From assembly GCA_947459215.1 (NCBI GenBank), contig CANHCQ010000028.1, positions 1 to 45,719 on the forward strand: DNA of 45,719 nt. Direction: 5' to 3'. The notes under the pieces were generated by a model. It was not told where the DNA came from and searched no databases. It saw only the letters and a list, made by a program, of their open reading frames with translations. Positions 16,460-25,250 of the stretch are shown in pieces. Positions within the stretch are counted from its first letter, which is position 1; the number at the start of each line of letters is the position of its first letter. The stretch comes from Phycisphaerales bacterium (GTDB lineage Bacteria > Planctomycetota > Phycisphaerae > Phycisphaerales > UBA1924). A program made the position numbers and the translations under genes.

Positions 16460-18949
16460 CTACCACGCCGCGGCACCGTCGCGGCTGTGCGGGGCCCAGG
16501 CGAGCACCACGGCGCGGACGTTGATGTCTGTCTTCTTGGGGCGGAGACTGATCTTCTCGATTGATGCGGGATCGACGTCCATGCCCTGCAGAGCCGCGAT
16601 CTCGTCGTCAAACTCTTTCTTGAGTGCTTCGAACTGGGCGGTGACCGCGGCGACGTTTTCCTCGGCGCGGGCGACGTCCGAGGATTCCTTGCTCGCTCGC
16701 GATACGCCGCGGGCGGCGGTGGCGGCGCGACCGATGTTGCCGCCGCTGGCAACCTTGCGGCCAAGCAAGGCGCCGAAGATCGCGCTGCCGATCGACAACG
16801 CCGTGCCGATCTTCGCGCCGCTGGCCTGCTCGCGCTGGACTTCGGCGGCCTGCTCGGCGCGGCGGACTCGATCCTGCAAAGTCTGCACCTTGGGGCCGTA
16901 CTTGGCTTTCAGCTTCTCCATCGCCGCGTCGCGCTTCTCTCGGACGGCGTGGCTGACGCGTGCCAAGAACGCGGCCTCGGACTCACCGGGCTCGGACGCG
17001 AGCTTGTGCTCGGCGCTCCGGAACATCTCGAGCGAGCGGGAACGGAAGATGCCTTCCGTGAGTTCCTTCTTCCACTTGTCGTAGGACTTGGCCTTGGCCG
17101 CATCGGGCGCGAGCGAAGCGAACGAGGCGCTGGCGAGCGGCTCTTTGTCGAGGTCTTTGTCGGAGAGATCGACGGCCTGGGCGTGCTCCCAATCGGCGGC
17201 GACAGCGCCGTCGGTGATCGGCGTGAGCAGGGCGAGCTGTTCTTCGTGTGAGAGCCCGGCGCGGGTGCCGCCGTAGAAGACCTTGGCGAGACCGAGCAGC
17301 ATGGGCCGGTATTCGACGGCGTCGGTGCTGCGGGCCGGGATGAAGAACTCGGGGACATCGCCGGAGAGCACGGGGCGGCTGGAGTTGCTGGTGCTGACAG
17401 CGTTCGCGGCATTGGAGCGATTGGGCGAGATGGACGACGGCGATGCGGCCGCACTGTTCGCAGCAACCGCCGCGGCGGCGGTGGCCGCGGCGCTGGGCAT
17501 CGCGCCGCGTGGTGCGCCAGACATGTAACGATCCCGCACCGGGTCCATCAGGACCTTGATCTGATCGCGCGTGAGCGGGCCGCGGAGGTAGGAGAGGCAC
17601 CAGCGCGATTCGAGCAGCACCGGTCCCGGCTCGTGCACGTTGTTCATGAGGAAGACGCGGTTGCCGAGTTTGCTGATGAGGGTGTCCATCTGGGCGCGGT
17701 CGAACGCCGCTCCGGCAGAGGCCGAGGCGCCTTCCAGACCGTCGAGCACGCGCTGCTTGTCGCGATCGGTCTGCAGGCGGCCGATGAACCACGTGCCGGC
17801 GTTGGAGAGGCCCTTGTAGTCGAGATCGACGGGGTTCTGGGTCGCCAGCACGACGCCGACGCCAAAGGCGCGCGCCTGCTTCATGAGCGTCAGCAGCGGG
17901 CGTTTGCTGGGCGGGTTCTGCACCGGGGGGACGTAGCCGGCGATCTCGTCCATGTAGAGCAGGGCGCGGAGCGAGGTGGTGCCGCTCTGTTTGCGGACCC
18001 ACGAGAGCATCTCGTTGAGCAAGAGCGAGACCACGAACATGCGTTCGTTGTCGCCGAGGTGGGCGATGCTGACGATCGCGCAGCGCGGCTTGCCGCCCTC
18101 GGCGAAGAGCATCTGCTGGATGTCGATCGGGGCGCCTTCGCCGAGCCGCTTCATGCCCGGAGAAGCGAGCAGACTGTTGAGGGCGACGGCAAGCTGGAAG
18201 CGAGCGTTCGCGGGGAAGAACTCTTCGAGCGCCATGGCGCCGACGTGCGTCATCGGCGGCTTGTTCACGGCCTGGATGAGCTTCGCGAGGTCGAGGTCTT
18301 CGCCCGCCCCCCACCACTGCTCGATGAGCGCGCCCAGGAACGCGCTCTCCGGCGTCGGGCTCGAGGACTCGCGGCCGAGCATCGAGAGGATGCCGCTGAC
18401 GGTGGTCTCGACGCGTTCGTGCAGCAACTCCGCCTCATCGCGGATGGCCGGAGGTGGGGCCGCAAAGCTCCGCAGCACGCTCAGCGGCACGCCGGCGGTC
18501 GAGCCGGGCGTGTAGACCACGAACTCGGCCGAGTCACGCAGACGCTGAATGCGGGCCGCGTCCTGGCCCCAGGATTCCAAGCCCTTCTTCCACAGGTCGG
18601 CTTGCTGCTGCGCGAACTCGTCGGGTGAGATGTTCTTGCGGCGTGCGTCGTCCTCGTTGATCCACGGACGGAAGTCCGCGGCCGCGAGGTTGGGGAAGGT
18701 GAGCAGCAGGTTGGCGAGATCGCCCTTGGGATCGATGATGAGCGAGGGAATGCCGTCGATGGCGGCTTCTTCGAGCAGTCCGAGGCACAGGCCGGTCTTG
18801 CCCGATCCGGTCATTCCCACGCACACGCCGTGGGTGACGAGATCGCGGGAGTCGTACAGCAGGTAGTCGTCGGTGCGCTTCCATGCGGCGGGGTCGAAGA
18901 CTTTGCCGAGGTAGAAGGCGCCCAGTTTTTCGTAGTCGGTCGTGGACAT
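16460..18949 (-). CDS. HerA/FtsK-like ATP-binding protein with C-terminal coiled coil
   Basis: An 829-residue protein from ATG 18949 (GGAG upstream). Residues 1-470 form a HerA/DUF87-type P-loop ATPase: Walker A GMTGSGKT (45-52), IIDPKGDLANL (71-81), Walker B ALLYMDE (329-335), and LATQNPVDLDYKGLSNAGTW (368-387), typical of this group. An Ala/Ser-rich linker (477-530) leads to a second part (530-650) of unknown fold (VPEFFIPAR, YRPMLLGLAKVFYGG), then a coiled coil (665-710), a small glycine/alanine-rich hydrophobic stretch GTALSIGSAIFGALLG (715-730), and another coiled coil (755-790). Such proteins are thought to be DNA- or protein-translocating motors; the true substrate is unknown. It stands alone, without the NurA-like nuclease that accompanies archaeal HerA, and divergent from the solute-binding gene 81 bp away. 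Confidence 0.85.
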   Translation of the reverse strand: MSTTDYEKLGAFYLGKVFDPAAWKRTDDYLLYDSRDLVTHGVCVGMTGSGKTGLCLGLLEEAAIDGIPSLIIDPKGDLANLLLTFPNLAAADFRPWINEDDARRKNISPDEFAQQQADLWKKGLESWGQDAARIQRLRDSAEFVVYTPGSTAGVPLSVLRSFAAPPPAIRDEAELLHERVETTVSGILSMLGRESSSPTPESAFLGALIEQWWGAGEDLDLAKLIQAVNKPPMTHVGAMALEEFFPANARFQLAVALNSLLASPGMKRLGEGAPIDIQQMLFAEGGKPRCAIVSIAHLGDNERMFVVSLLLNEMLSWVRKQSGTTSLRALLYMDEIAGYVPPVQNPPSKRPLLTLMKQARAFGVGVVLATQNPVDLDYKGLSNAGTWFIGRLQTDRDKQRVLDGLEGASASAGAAFDRAQMDTLISKLGNRVFLMNNVHEPGPVLLESRWCLSYLRGPLTRDQIKVLMDPVRDRYMSGAPRGAMPSAAATAAAAVAANSAAASPSSISPNRSNAANAVSTSNSSRPVLSGDVPEFFIPARSTDAVEYRPMLLGLAKVFYGGTRAGLSHEEQLALLTPITDGAVAADWEHAQAVDLSDKDLDKEPLASASFASLAPDAAKAKSYDKWKKELTEGIFRSRSLEMFRSAEHKLASEPGESEAAFLARVSHAVREKRDAAMEKLKAKYGPKVQTLQDRVRRAEQAAEVQREQASGAKIGTALSIGSAIFGALLGRKVASGGNIGRAATAARGVSRASKESSDVARAEENVAAVTAQFEALKKEFDDEIAALQGMDVDPASIEKISLRPKKTDINVRAVVLAWAPHSRDGAAAW

Positions 18950-19030
18950 AGGTTCTCCGAGCCAAACTGTACCGGCGATCGCCACGGCGTGTCCGGGGCG
19001 GAGGACACCGCCCGGCGGTACAGTCTCGCC

Positions 19031-20422
19031 GTGCAACGCGTCCTTGTTCGTCTGGCATTGGCATTCGTCCTGCTCGCCGCCACGTTCGGCGTCGCGATGA
19101 CGCCGTCGTGCGCCCGTCGCGTCGAACGAGGCGTCATCGAACTTGAGTTCTGGACGATCGCCCTCGCCACGTTCGACACCTACATCCGCGGCCAGATCGC
19201 TTCATTCGAAGCCGCACACCCGGGCGTCAAGGTCCGTTGGGTCGACGTTCCCTACACGGTTCTGGAGCGCAAACTCATCTCCGCCGCCGCGGCTGGACGA
19301 GCACCAGACGTCGTAAACATGTCGGACGTGAACTACGCCCGCTTTGCGGCACTGGGGGCGTTCGTCGACCTGAACCCGCTGGTGCCGACGGATCAATCGC
19401 CCGAGGAGCGTTACCTGCCCGGCGCGCTGTTCCTGTGCAAGGTCTACAGCGCGAGCACGGCACGCAAGCCGCTGCTGGCCCTGCCGTGGTACGTGAACCC
19501 ACAGGCGAGCATCATCAATACGGAACTGCTGGAGGCCGGCGGCTTGACGCTCGACACGCTGCCGCGGGACTGGCGGGGTGTGCTCGCGCTCGCGTCCGCT
19601 TTTCGCAGTCGCACCGGCAAGTTCTTGATCAGCCAGCCGCTGGGCGAGGAGAGCCAGCTGCCGGTGATGCTGCTGGGCGAAGGGCTCGTTCCGCTCCGGC
19701 CGCGCGATCCCGCGGATCCGACCAAGGGGCTCGAGGCCGATCTCACCCGCCCCGAGGTCCGCGACTACATCGCTTTGTGGGTCGATGCCTTCCGCCGCGG
19801 CGATCTGCCCCGGGCCGCGGCGACGCAAGGGCACAGCCATCTGCTCGATCTGTATCAAGAGCAGGCGATCGCGGTGATCAGCACGGGGCCGAACTTCCTG
19901 AAGAATGTGCGCGATGTTTCGCCGAAGGTGTACGCGCGTTCGACGGTGCGAGAAGACGTCCGTGGAGCGCTGGGGCGGGCCCACATGCCGATCATGGTGC
20001 TGTCGGTCACGAGCCAGTCCCGGCACCCCAAAGAAGCGGCCTCGCTCGCGTGGTGGATGACCGGGCCACAGGCTCAACTTGAGTTCTGCAAACTCGTGGC
20101 GATCATGCCCAGCACCGCCGCCAGCGCGAGCGATCCGTACTTTCGCCCCACCGACGCCGAGATGAACGGCCCCGACGGCGTGCTCGCCCGCGCCCGCAAG
20201 GTCGTCGCCGACAGCCTCCCCACCGCGGTCGGATTCACTGCGGCACTGGAGACCTGGCCCGATCTGCGGCGGAGCTTCGAGGAAGCGATCAAACGCTTGC
20301 TCGTGGACAATGCCGATCTGGACGAGACGCTGGGGCATCTGAACGACGAGTGGAACCGAATCCTGCGGGAGGCGCCGCCGGCAACGATGGAAGCGGTGCC
20401 GCGGCCGGAGAGAGTTCCGTGA
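19031..20422 (+). CDS. Extracellular solute-binding protein, family 1 (sugar-type ABC transporter)
   Basis: A 463-residue protein starting with GTG at 19031, the first start that gives a signal peptide (RVLVRLALAFVLLAATFGVA). A cysteine follows in TPSC, but this is not a standard lipobox, so lipidation is uncertain. The mature part is a family-1 (MalE/UgpB-like) binding protein: LEFWTIALATFDTYIRGQIASFEAAHPGVKVRW, PDVVNMSDVNYARFAALGAFVDLNPL and a C-lobe with HPKEAASLAWWMTGPQAQLEF. It should capture an oligosaccharide or similar ligand in the periplasm. No permease (MalF/MalG) lies nearby, and the ABC ATPase at 10480 belongs to a different transporter class. Its stop overlaps the cinA start, an unusual partner. 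Confidence 0.88.
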   Translation: MQRVLVRLALAFVLLAATFGVAMTPSCARRVERGVIELEFWTIALATFDTYIRGQIASFEAAHPGVKVRWVDVPYTVLERKLISAAAAGRAPDVVNMSDVNYARFAALGAFVDLNPLVPTDQSPEERYLPGALFLCKVYSASTARKPLLALPWYVNPQASIINTELLEAGGLTLDTLPRDWRGVLALASAFRSRTGKFLISQPLGEESQLPVMLLGEGLVPLRPRDPADPTKGLEADLTRPEVRDYIALWVDAFRRGDLPRAAATQGHSHLLDLYQEQAIAVISTGPNFLKNVRDVSPKVYARSTVREDVRGALGRAHMPIMVLSVTSQSRHPKEAASLAWWMTGPQAQLEFCKLVAIMPSTAASASDPYFRPTDAEMNGPDGVLARARKVVADSLPTAVGFTAALETWPDLRRSFEEAIKRLLVDNADLDETLGHLNDEWNRILREAPPATMEAVPRPERVP

Positions 20423-21774
20423 CAACCGTTCCCACTACTTCTCACGTTCACCGCACCGCCGCGATTATCTCGCAGGGTGACGAGATCGTTCTCGGCCAGA
20501 CGCTCGACACCAATAGCCGCTGGCTGAGCGCACGCCTGCTCGATGCCGGCGTGCTGCCGATCGAGCACGTCAGCCTGCCCGACGATCGTGACGCGATCGC
20601 CGCCGCGTTCCGGCGCCTGGGTGAACGCGTCGATCTCATCATCTGCTCGGGTGGACTTGGCCCCACCGCGGACGACCTGACCCGCTTTGCGCTGCTTGAT
20701 GTCGTCGGGGGCACGATGGTGGAAGACCAGCCGTCGCTTGCCGCGATCCGCGCGTACTTCGAATCCCGCGGCCGCGTGATGAACGACCTCAACCGGGTAC
20801 AGGCCATGCGCCCTGATGGCGCGGTGATGATCCCCAATCCGCACGGCACGGCCCCCGGCCTGTGCGCCAGCCTCCCCGGCGGCTCTGAGCTTTTCTGCCT
20901 GCCCGGACCGCCCCGCGAGATGATGCCGATGTTCGAGCAGCACGTGCGTCCACGTCTGCGGCTGGAGCCCGGACGCGCCGTCGCGACGCGCAGCCTGCAC
21001 ACGATCGGACTGGGCGAATCAGAGATTGCGGCGCGGCTGACAATCGCCGGCGACATGATGGCCCGGACGCGCAACCCGAGCGTCGGCACGACCGCGTCGC
21101 AGTCGATTGTGTCGGTGCGGATGCGCTACGAAGGACCAAGCGACGCCGCGGCCGCCGCGCTCGACGCCGATGAGGCTGCGGTTCGAGCGCTCCTCGGCAG
21201 CGCTGTCTTTGCCTCGGGCGAGCAGTCGCTTGCCGGGGCGATCCTCGATCACCTCCGCGCCGTTGGGCAGACGCTCAGTGTCGCGGAGAGTTGCACCGGC
21301 GGCTTGCTGGGCTCGCTGCTCACCGATGTGCCCGGCTCGTCGGATGCGTTCATCGCCGGGTGGCTGACATACTCCAACCAGGCGAAGCGCCGCGACCTCG
21401 GCGTGCCCGCGGCGTTGTTCTCGGAGAGCGGCCACACGGCCGCGCCTGGCGCGGTGAGCGCGGAAGTCGCCTCGGCGCTGGCAGAAGGTGCCCGCCGCGT
21501 CGCGGGAAGCACGTTTGCGCTTTCCATCACCGGCATCGCCGGCCCCGGCGGTGCGGTGCCGGGCAAGCCCGTGGGCACGGTGTTCATCGGGCTCGCTGGA
21601 GAAGGATGCCCAACCAAGGTCCGCCGCTTCGCGATGAGCGGCGACCGCGCGACGGTCCGCGACTGGTCGGCGCGTGCGGCACTCGCCATGCTCTGGTTTC
21701 AACTCGTCGGCGATGCAACAACCACGCTGCTCCGCGAAGTGCAGCTGGACGGCACGCCGTTCGCCATCAAGTAG
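20419..21774 (+). CDS. cinA: CinA: NMN/ADP-ribose-type competence-damage protein
   Basis: A 451-residue CinA beginning with GTG at 20419; the GTGA overlap with the upstream stop and a CGGAGAG site indicate translational coupling. The N-terminal MoCF/COG1058 domain (12-175) shows AAIISQGDEIVLGQTLDTNSRWL and SGGLGPTADDLTR; the C-terminal domain (about 285-440) carries the nicotinamide-mononucleotide deamidase motif SVAESCTGGLLGSLL and the ITGIAGPGG motif. The family recycles pyridine-nucleotide by-products (NMN deamidation, ADP-ribose pyrophosphatase activity in full-length forms). In many bacteria cinA neighbours recA; here recA is about 7 kb away. Length is slightly over the usual 410-430. 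It is convergent with mutL, with 15 bp between stops. Confidence 0.95.
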   Translation: MTTVPTTSHVHRTAAIISQGDEIVLGQTLDTNSRWLSARLLDAGVLPIEHVSLPDDRDAIAAAFRRLGERVDLIICSGGLGPTADDLTRFALLDVVGGTMVEDQPSLAAIRAYFESRGRVMNDLNRVQAMRPDGAVMIPNPHGTAPGLCASLPGGSELFCLPGPPREMMPMFEQHVRPRLRLEPGRAVATRSLHTIGLGESEIAARLTIAGDMMARTRNPSVGTTASQSIVSVRMRYEGPSDAAAAALDADEAAVRALLGSAVFASGEQSLAGAILDHLRAVGQTLSVAESCTGGLLGSLLTDVPGSSDAFIAGWLTYSNQAKRRDLGVPAALFSESGHTAAPGAVSAEVASALAEGARRVAGSTFALSITGIAGPGGAVPGKPVGTVFIGLAGEGCPTKVRRFAMSGDRATVRDWSARAALAMLWFQLVGDATTTLLREVQLDGTPFAIK

Positions 21775-21789
21775 CGTGACGAGCCGCGA

Positions 21790-23751
21790 TCACCCGCGAC
21801 CAAAAAGCTTGTCGAGTTCGCGGATGGTGAGCCGGACGGTGGTCGGCCGGCCGTGCGGGCAGTTGCTGGAGCGCTCGACGGCTTCTCGCAATCGCATGAG
21901 CTCGTTGAGCTCGAGGTCCGACATCGCGTCGCCGGCCTTGATCGCCGCCTTGCAGGCCATCATGTCGAGCACATCGCGGAGCAGGCGTTCATCCCGCGGG
22001 CCGGTGTCGCCGGCCTTCAGCCGCGTGTCTCGAGAGGCTTCCTCGTTGTCATCGGTGAGGGAAAGCAGATCCGCGATGAACGGCCCGGGTTCCACGCCGC
22101 GGGAGAAGAGGAAAGACGGGAAGGCACGGACCGCGATCGAGCGCGGGCCGGCGGGCTCGGCCTCGATGCCGACGCGTGTCAGCAGCGGCCTCATCTCTTC
22201 GAGGCGGCCGAGCTGGTCTGCGGTTGCTTCCACGACCTCGGGCGTGAGCAACTGCTGGCTCTCGAGATTGCCCTTACCGACGCGAGCAAGCAAGGCCTCG
22301 AACATGACGCGTTCGTGCAACGCGTGCTGATCGACGATCACCACGCCCTGCGCGTCCTGCGTGACGACATACGAGTTGTGCACCTGCAAGATGCGATCGG
22401 CGCGGCGGACTTCGGGAAGGACCGCGGCCGTGTCGGGGATCGGAGCGTCACTGATGGCTGGGCCCGCCGGAGTGCCACTCGGCGCCGGAGCGGCCGCGTC
22501 CGCACTGCCCGGGGTCTGGCCTTCGGTTGGGAGCAGCGGCTGAGCGGTGCTCGGCTCGAAGCGCTGCAAGTACCCGACAAACGCCTCAACCTGCTGGGGC
22601 GACGGAGGCGTCCTCGGCTCGACCATTGGCCCCGACGGCACATTCGGCAGCACGCCCGCGTGCGGCGGGCTCGATGCCGGGCCCGCGTTCCCGCCGAAGG
22701 AGAAGTACGTCGGAGTGAGATCCGCCGCACGAAGCGCCCGTGTCACGGCGTGATAGACCACCGAGTGCACGAGCGACGAGTCGCGGAACCGCACCTCCGC
22801 CTTGGTCGGATGCACGTTGACGTCCACCGCTTCCGGCGACATCTCCAACATCAGTACTGCCGTGGGATACCGCGACGGCTCGATCAGCCCGCGATAGGCC
22901 TGCAGCAGTGCATGCTGCACCGTGCGATCCCGCACCGGGCGGCCGTTCACAAAGACATGCTGGCTCTTGTTGGTCGCACGCGCGATCGACGGCGTCCCGA
23001 TCAGCCCGAAGAGCGACACGCCCCGCACATCGTGCTGATCCGACTGCACCACCAGCAGTTCGGGCTCCAGCTCCTTGCCGATCAGGTCGAGGATGCGCTG
23101 CTGCGGCGTCTGATCCGGCGGCAGGTCGAAGACCACCTTGCCGTCGATCACCAGCCGCACCCCAATCAGTGGATGTGCCATCGCGATCGCCAGCAGCGTG
23201 TCGTGGCATCGGCCCTGCTCGGTCGAAGTCGTGCGCAGGAACTTTCGCCGCGCCGGCGTGTTGAAGAAGAGATTGCGCACGCTCACGCTGGTACCGACCG
23301 GGCCCGACGTCGGCCGGATCGGCTGCACGACATCGCCCTCGCTTACCAGTTCAAACGCCTCGTGCGATGCGGCGGTGCGCGATCGGATGGTCAGCCTCGA
23401 CACCGAAGCGATCGATGCCAGCGCCTCGCCTCGAAAGCCCAGCGTCGCGATGTGATCCAGATCGTCGATGCTCGAGACCTTGCTGGTGGCGTGCGGGGCG
23501 ATCGCCAGCGGCAGGTCGCCCTTGGCAATGCCGCCGCCGTTGTCCGTCACCCGGACCAGTTCCACGCCGCCCTGTTCCAGTTCCACCGCGACCCGTGTCG
23601 CCCCCGCGTCGATCGCGTTCTCGGCGAGTTCCTTGACGACGCTCGCCGGCCGCTCCACCACCTCGCCCGCGGCGATCTGGCTGGCGACCAAGTTGGAAAG
23701 CACCCGGATCGGGCGGGTTTCCGGCACAGATGATGCTTCCGCGGAAGTCAC
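21790..23751 (-). CDS. mutL: MutL mismatch-repair ATPase, endonuclease type
   Basis: A 653-residue MutL starting at GTG 23751 (no upstream Met in frame). The GHKL ATPase is complete: ELAENAIDAG with E41 and N45, DNGGGI (70-75), HATSK (87-91) and GFRGEAL (105-111), then the transducer VRNLFFNTPARRKFL (158-172). A proline/alanine-rich linker spans about 340-450. The C-terminal domain carries the metal-binding nuclease motif DQHA(X)2E(X)4E (DQHALHERVMFE, 474-485), ACKAA (599-603) and CPHGRP (631-636), so this is a nicking MutL like those of organisms lacking MutH. It is divergent from the queuosine-precursor transporter gene (105 bp) and convergent with cinA. Confidence 0.96.
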   Translation of the reverse strand: MTSAEASSVPETRPIRVLSNLVASQIAAGEVVERPASVVKELAENAIDAGATRVAVELEQGGVELVRVTDNGGGIAKGDLPLAIAPHATSKVSSIDDLDHIATLGFRGEALASIASVSRLTIRSRTAASHEAFELVSEGDVVQPIRPTSGPVGTSVSVRNLFFNTPARRKFLRTTSTEQGRCHDTLLAIAMAHPLIGVRLVIDGKVVFDLPPDQTPQQRILDLIGKELEPELLVVQSDQHDVRGVSLFGLIGTPSIARATNKSQHVFVNGRPVRDRTVQHALLQAYRGLIEPSRYPTAVLMLEMSPEAVDVNVHPTKAEVRFRDSSLVHSVVYHAVTRALRAADLTPTYFSFGGNAGPASSPPHAGVLPNVPSGPMVEPRTPPSPQQVEAFVGYLQRFEPSTAQPLLPTEGQTPGSADAAAPAPSGTPAGPAISDAPIPDTAAVLPEVRRADRILQVHNSYVVTQDAQGVVIVDQHALHERVMFEALLARVGKGNLESQQLLTPEVVEATADQLGRLEEMRPLLTRVGIEAEPAGPRSIAVRAFPSFLFSRGVEPGPFIADLLSLTDDNEEASRDTRLKAGDTGPRDERLLRDVLDMMACKAAIKAGDAMSDLELNELMRLREAVERSSNCPHGRPTTVRLTIRELDKLFGRG

Positions 23752-23856
23752 GCCGCCATGGTACGGCGCGGCAATCGGGACGGACACGCGGCATCCAGCG
23801 TCCGGCACGGGTCGAACCGTTGCAGTAAACTGCCCGCCCGACACAAGACCGACCGC

Positions 23857-24636
23857 ATGGCGAACACACCAACAACACTCCAAACCGCCGAACGCCTCGA
23901 CGCCCGCGACCCCCACGCGTTCTCGACGCCGCAGTCGCTGTATCTCTGGCTCAGCGGGGTCTACGTGACCTCCTTGGTCATGGCCAACGTGCTGGGCGTC
24001 AAGTTGTTCTCGATCCCGACCGGCGTCGCCGCCCTCGGCAGCGAGAATCTCCGCATCGAGCACACCGTGGGCATGATCCCGTTCCCGATCACGTTCCTGC
24101 TCACCGACCTCATCAACGAGTACTACGGCCGCAAGGCCACGCGGCGGGTGACGTATGTCGCGTTCGCGATGGCCTTCCTCGCGTTCGTGCTCATCAGCAT
24201 CGCACGCCGCATCCCGATTCTCGAGGGCATCCCCGGCACGGCGAACCAGGCCTCGTTCGAGAACATCTTCGGCAGCGCGACGCTCATGTACATGGCGTCG
24301 CTCGTCGCGTTCCTGCTCGGCTCGCTTCTGGACATCTTCGTCTTCGCGGTCTTCAAGCATCTCACCGCGGGCAAGATGGTCTGGCTCCGCGCCACCGGCA
24401 GCACGATCATCAGCCAGATCTTCGACAGCTTGATCGTGACATTCCTTTTCTTCTGGCTCTTTCCCAAGATGCTCGGCCAACCCAGTGCAGAACTGAGTTT
24501 CGTGCTCAAGACCGCGGCGACGGGCTATGTCCTCAAGTTCTTCATCGCCGTCGGCATGACGCCGCTGATCTACGCCGGACGTGCGTTCGTGCAGCGGGTC
24601 TTCGGCCTGCGTCCGATCGCCGCGGACCTCTCCTGA
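23857..24636 (+). CDS. Queuosine precursor transporter (YhhQ/VUT family)
   Basis: A 259-residue integral membrane protein of the vitamin-uptake-like (VUT, formerly DUF165) family, whose best-known member YhhQ imports preQ0/preQ1 for queuosine tRNA modification. About six membrane segments are visible (e.g. LSGVYVTSLVMANVLGVKLF, VGMIPFPITFLLTDLINEYYG, VTYVAFAMAFLAFVLISI, LIVTFLFFWLFPKML, ATGYVLKFFIAVGMTPLIY). The motif FPITFLLTDLINEYYG is highly typical. The start is ATG 23857; no strong ribosome binding site. The 105-bp gap upstream shows a GCAGTAAACTGC palindrome (23822-23833) but not a recognisable preQ1 riboswitch. No queuosine genes are next to it. Confidence 0.9.
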   Translation: MANTPTTLQTAERLDARDPHAFSTPQSLYLWLSGVYVTSLVMANVLGVKLFSIPTGVAALGSENLRIEHTVGMIPFPITFLLTDLINEYYGRKATRRVTYVAFAMAFLAFVLISIARRIPILEGIPGTANQASFENIFGSATLMYMASLVAFLLGSLLDIFVFAVFKHLTAGKMVWLRATGSTIISQIFDSLIVTFLFFWLFPKMLGQPSAELSFVLKTAATGYVLKFFIAVGMTPLIYAGRAFVQRVFGLRPIAADLS

Positions 24637-24668
24637 TCACCTCGACGGCATCGAAGCAGCCAACGGAC

Positions 24669-25223
24669 CTAGATCAACCCGCGTGCGTGCGCGAGCGTGA
24701 TCGCAAGGATCGACTTGCCGTCTTCCATGCTTCCGCTGGTCGCGAGGCGAATCGCCTCGGCCGCGTCCAGAAGCCGCACCGTGATGGACTCATCGTCTTC
24801 CAGATCCTGCCCCACGTGTGTCAACCCTGTGGCCACGAACAGGTGCATCCGCTCGTCGGTCATTCCGGGCGTCGGATAGAACTCCGCGAGCCGCTCGATC
24901 CGTGCGGCGCGGTAGCCCGTCTCTTCAATCAGTTCGCGTCCCGCGCACACGCCGACGTCCTCACCCGGTTCCAAGGTCCCCGCCGGAATCTCCAGCAGCG
25001 TTCTCCCAATCGAGAAGCGATGGTTCTCGACGAAAACGATCTGGCGTCGGCCGCCCGATTCGAGGATCGGCAGGATCACCGCCGACCCGCCGTGCCGGAC
25101 GATCTCGCGCTCGAGTTCCTGCCCGCCGGGCATCCGGACCCGCACGACCTCAAAGTCGAACTTGCGGCCCTTGCGGACGGTTGTTCTGGAAAGTTCCCGG
25201 ATACCCTCGCTCGCGTGGCTCAT
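24669..25223 (-). CDS. Nudix hydrolase, ADP-ribose pyrophosphatase-like
   Basis: A 184-residue protein with a perfect Nudix box, GTLEPGEDVGVCAGRELIEE followed by TGY (GX5EX7REUXEEXGU), in the context IVFVENHRFSIGRTLLEIPAGT typical of ADP-ribose pyrophosphatases of the NudF type. It should split ADP-ribose or a similar nucleoside diphosphate derivative with magnesium in the cytoplasm, yielding AMP and sugar phosphate. It starts at ATG 25223 without a strong ribosome binding site; only 27 bp separate it from the divergent mlaF-like start, which leaves little room for two promoters. It converges with the transporter gene (32 bp between stops). ADP-ribose recycling could link it to cinA, about 3 kb away; that is inference. 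Confidence 0.9.
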   Translation of the reverse strand: MSHASEGIRELSRTTVRKGRKFDFEVVRVRMPGGQELEREIVRHGGSAVILPILESGGRRQIVFVENHRFSIGRTLLEIPAGTLEPGEDVGVCAGRELIEETGYRAARIERLAEFYPTPGMTDERMHLFVATGLTHVGQDLEDDESITVRLLDAAEAIRLATSGSMEDGKSILAITLAHARGLI

Positions 25224-25250
25224 CGAAGCGGAGCTTACGCCAGGTCCACC

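Noticed and set aside
21853..23733. A 626-codon + strand frame opposite mutL
   Set aside because: Shadow of mutL; no protein family character.
23752..23856. preQ1 riboswitch before the queuosine precursor transporter
   Set aside because: Only a small GCAGTAAACTGC palindrome is seen; the aptamer core elements could not be matched.
16157..24700. A dif site at the composition switch
   Set aside because: No 28-bp XerCD-like sequence was found in the short intergenic gaps.
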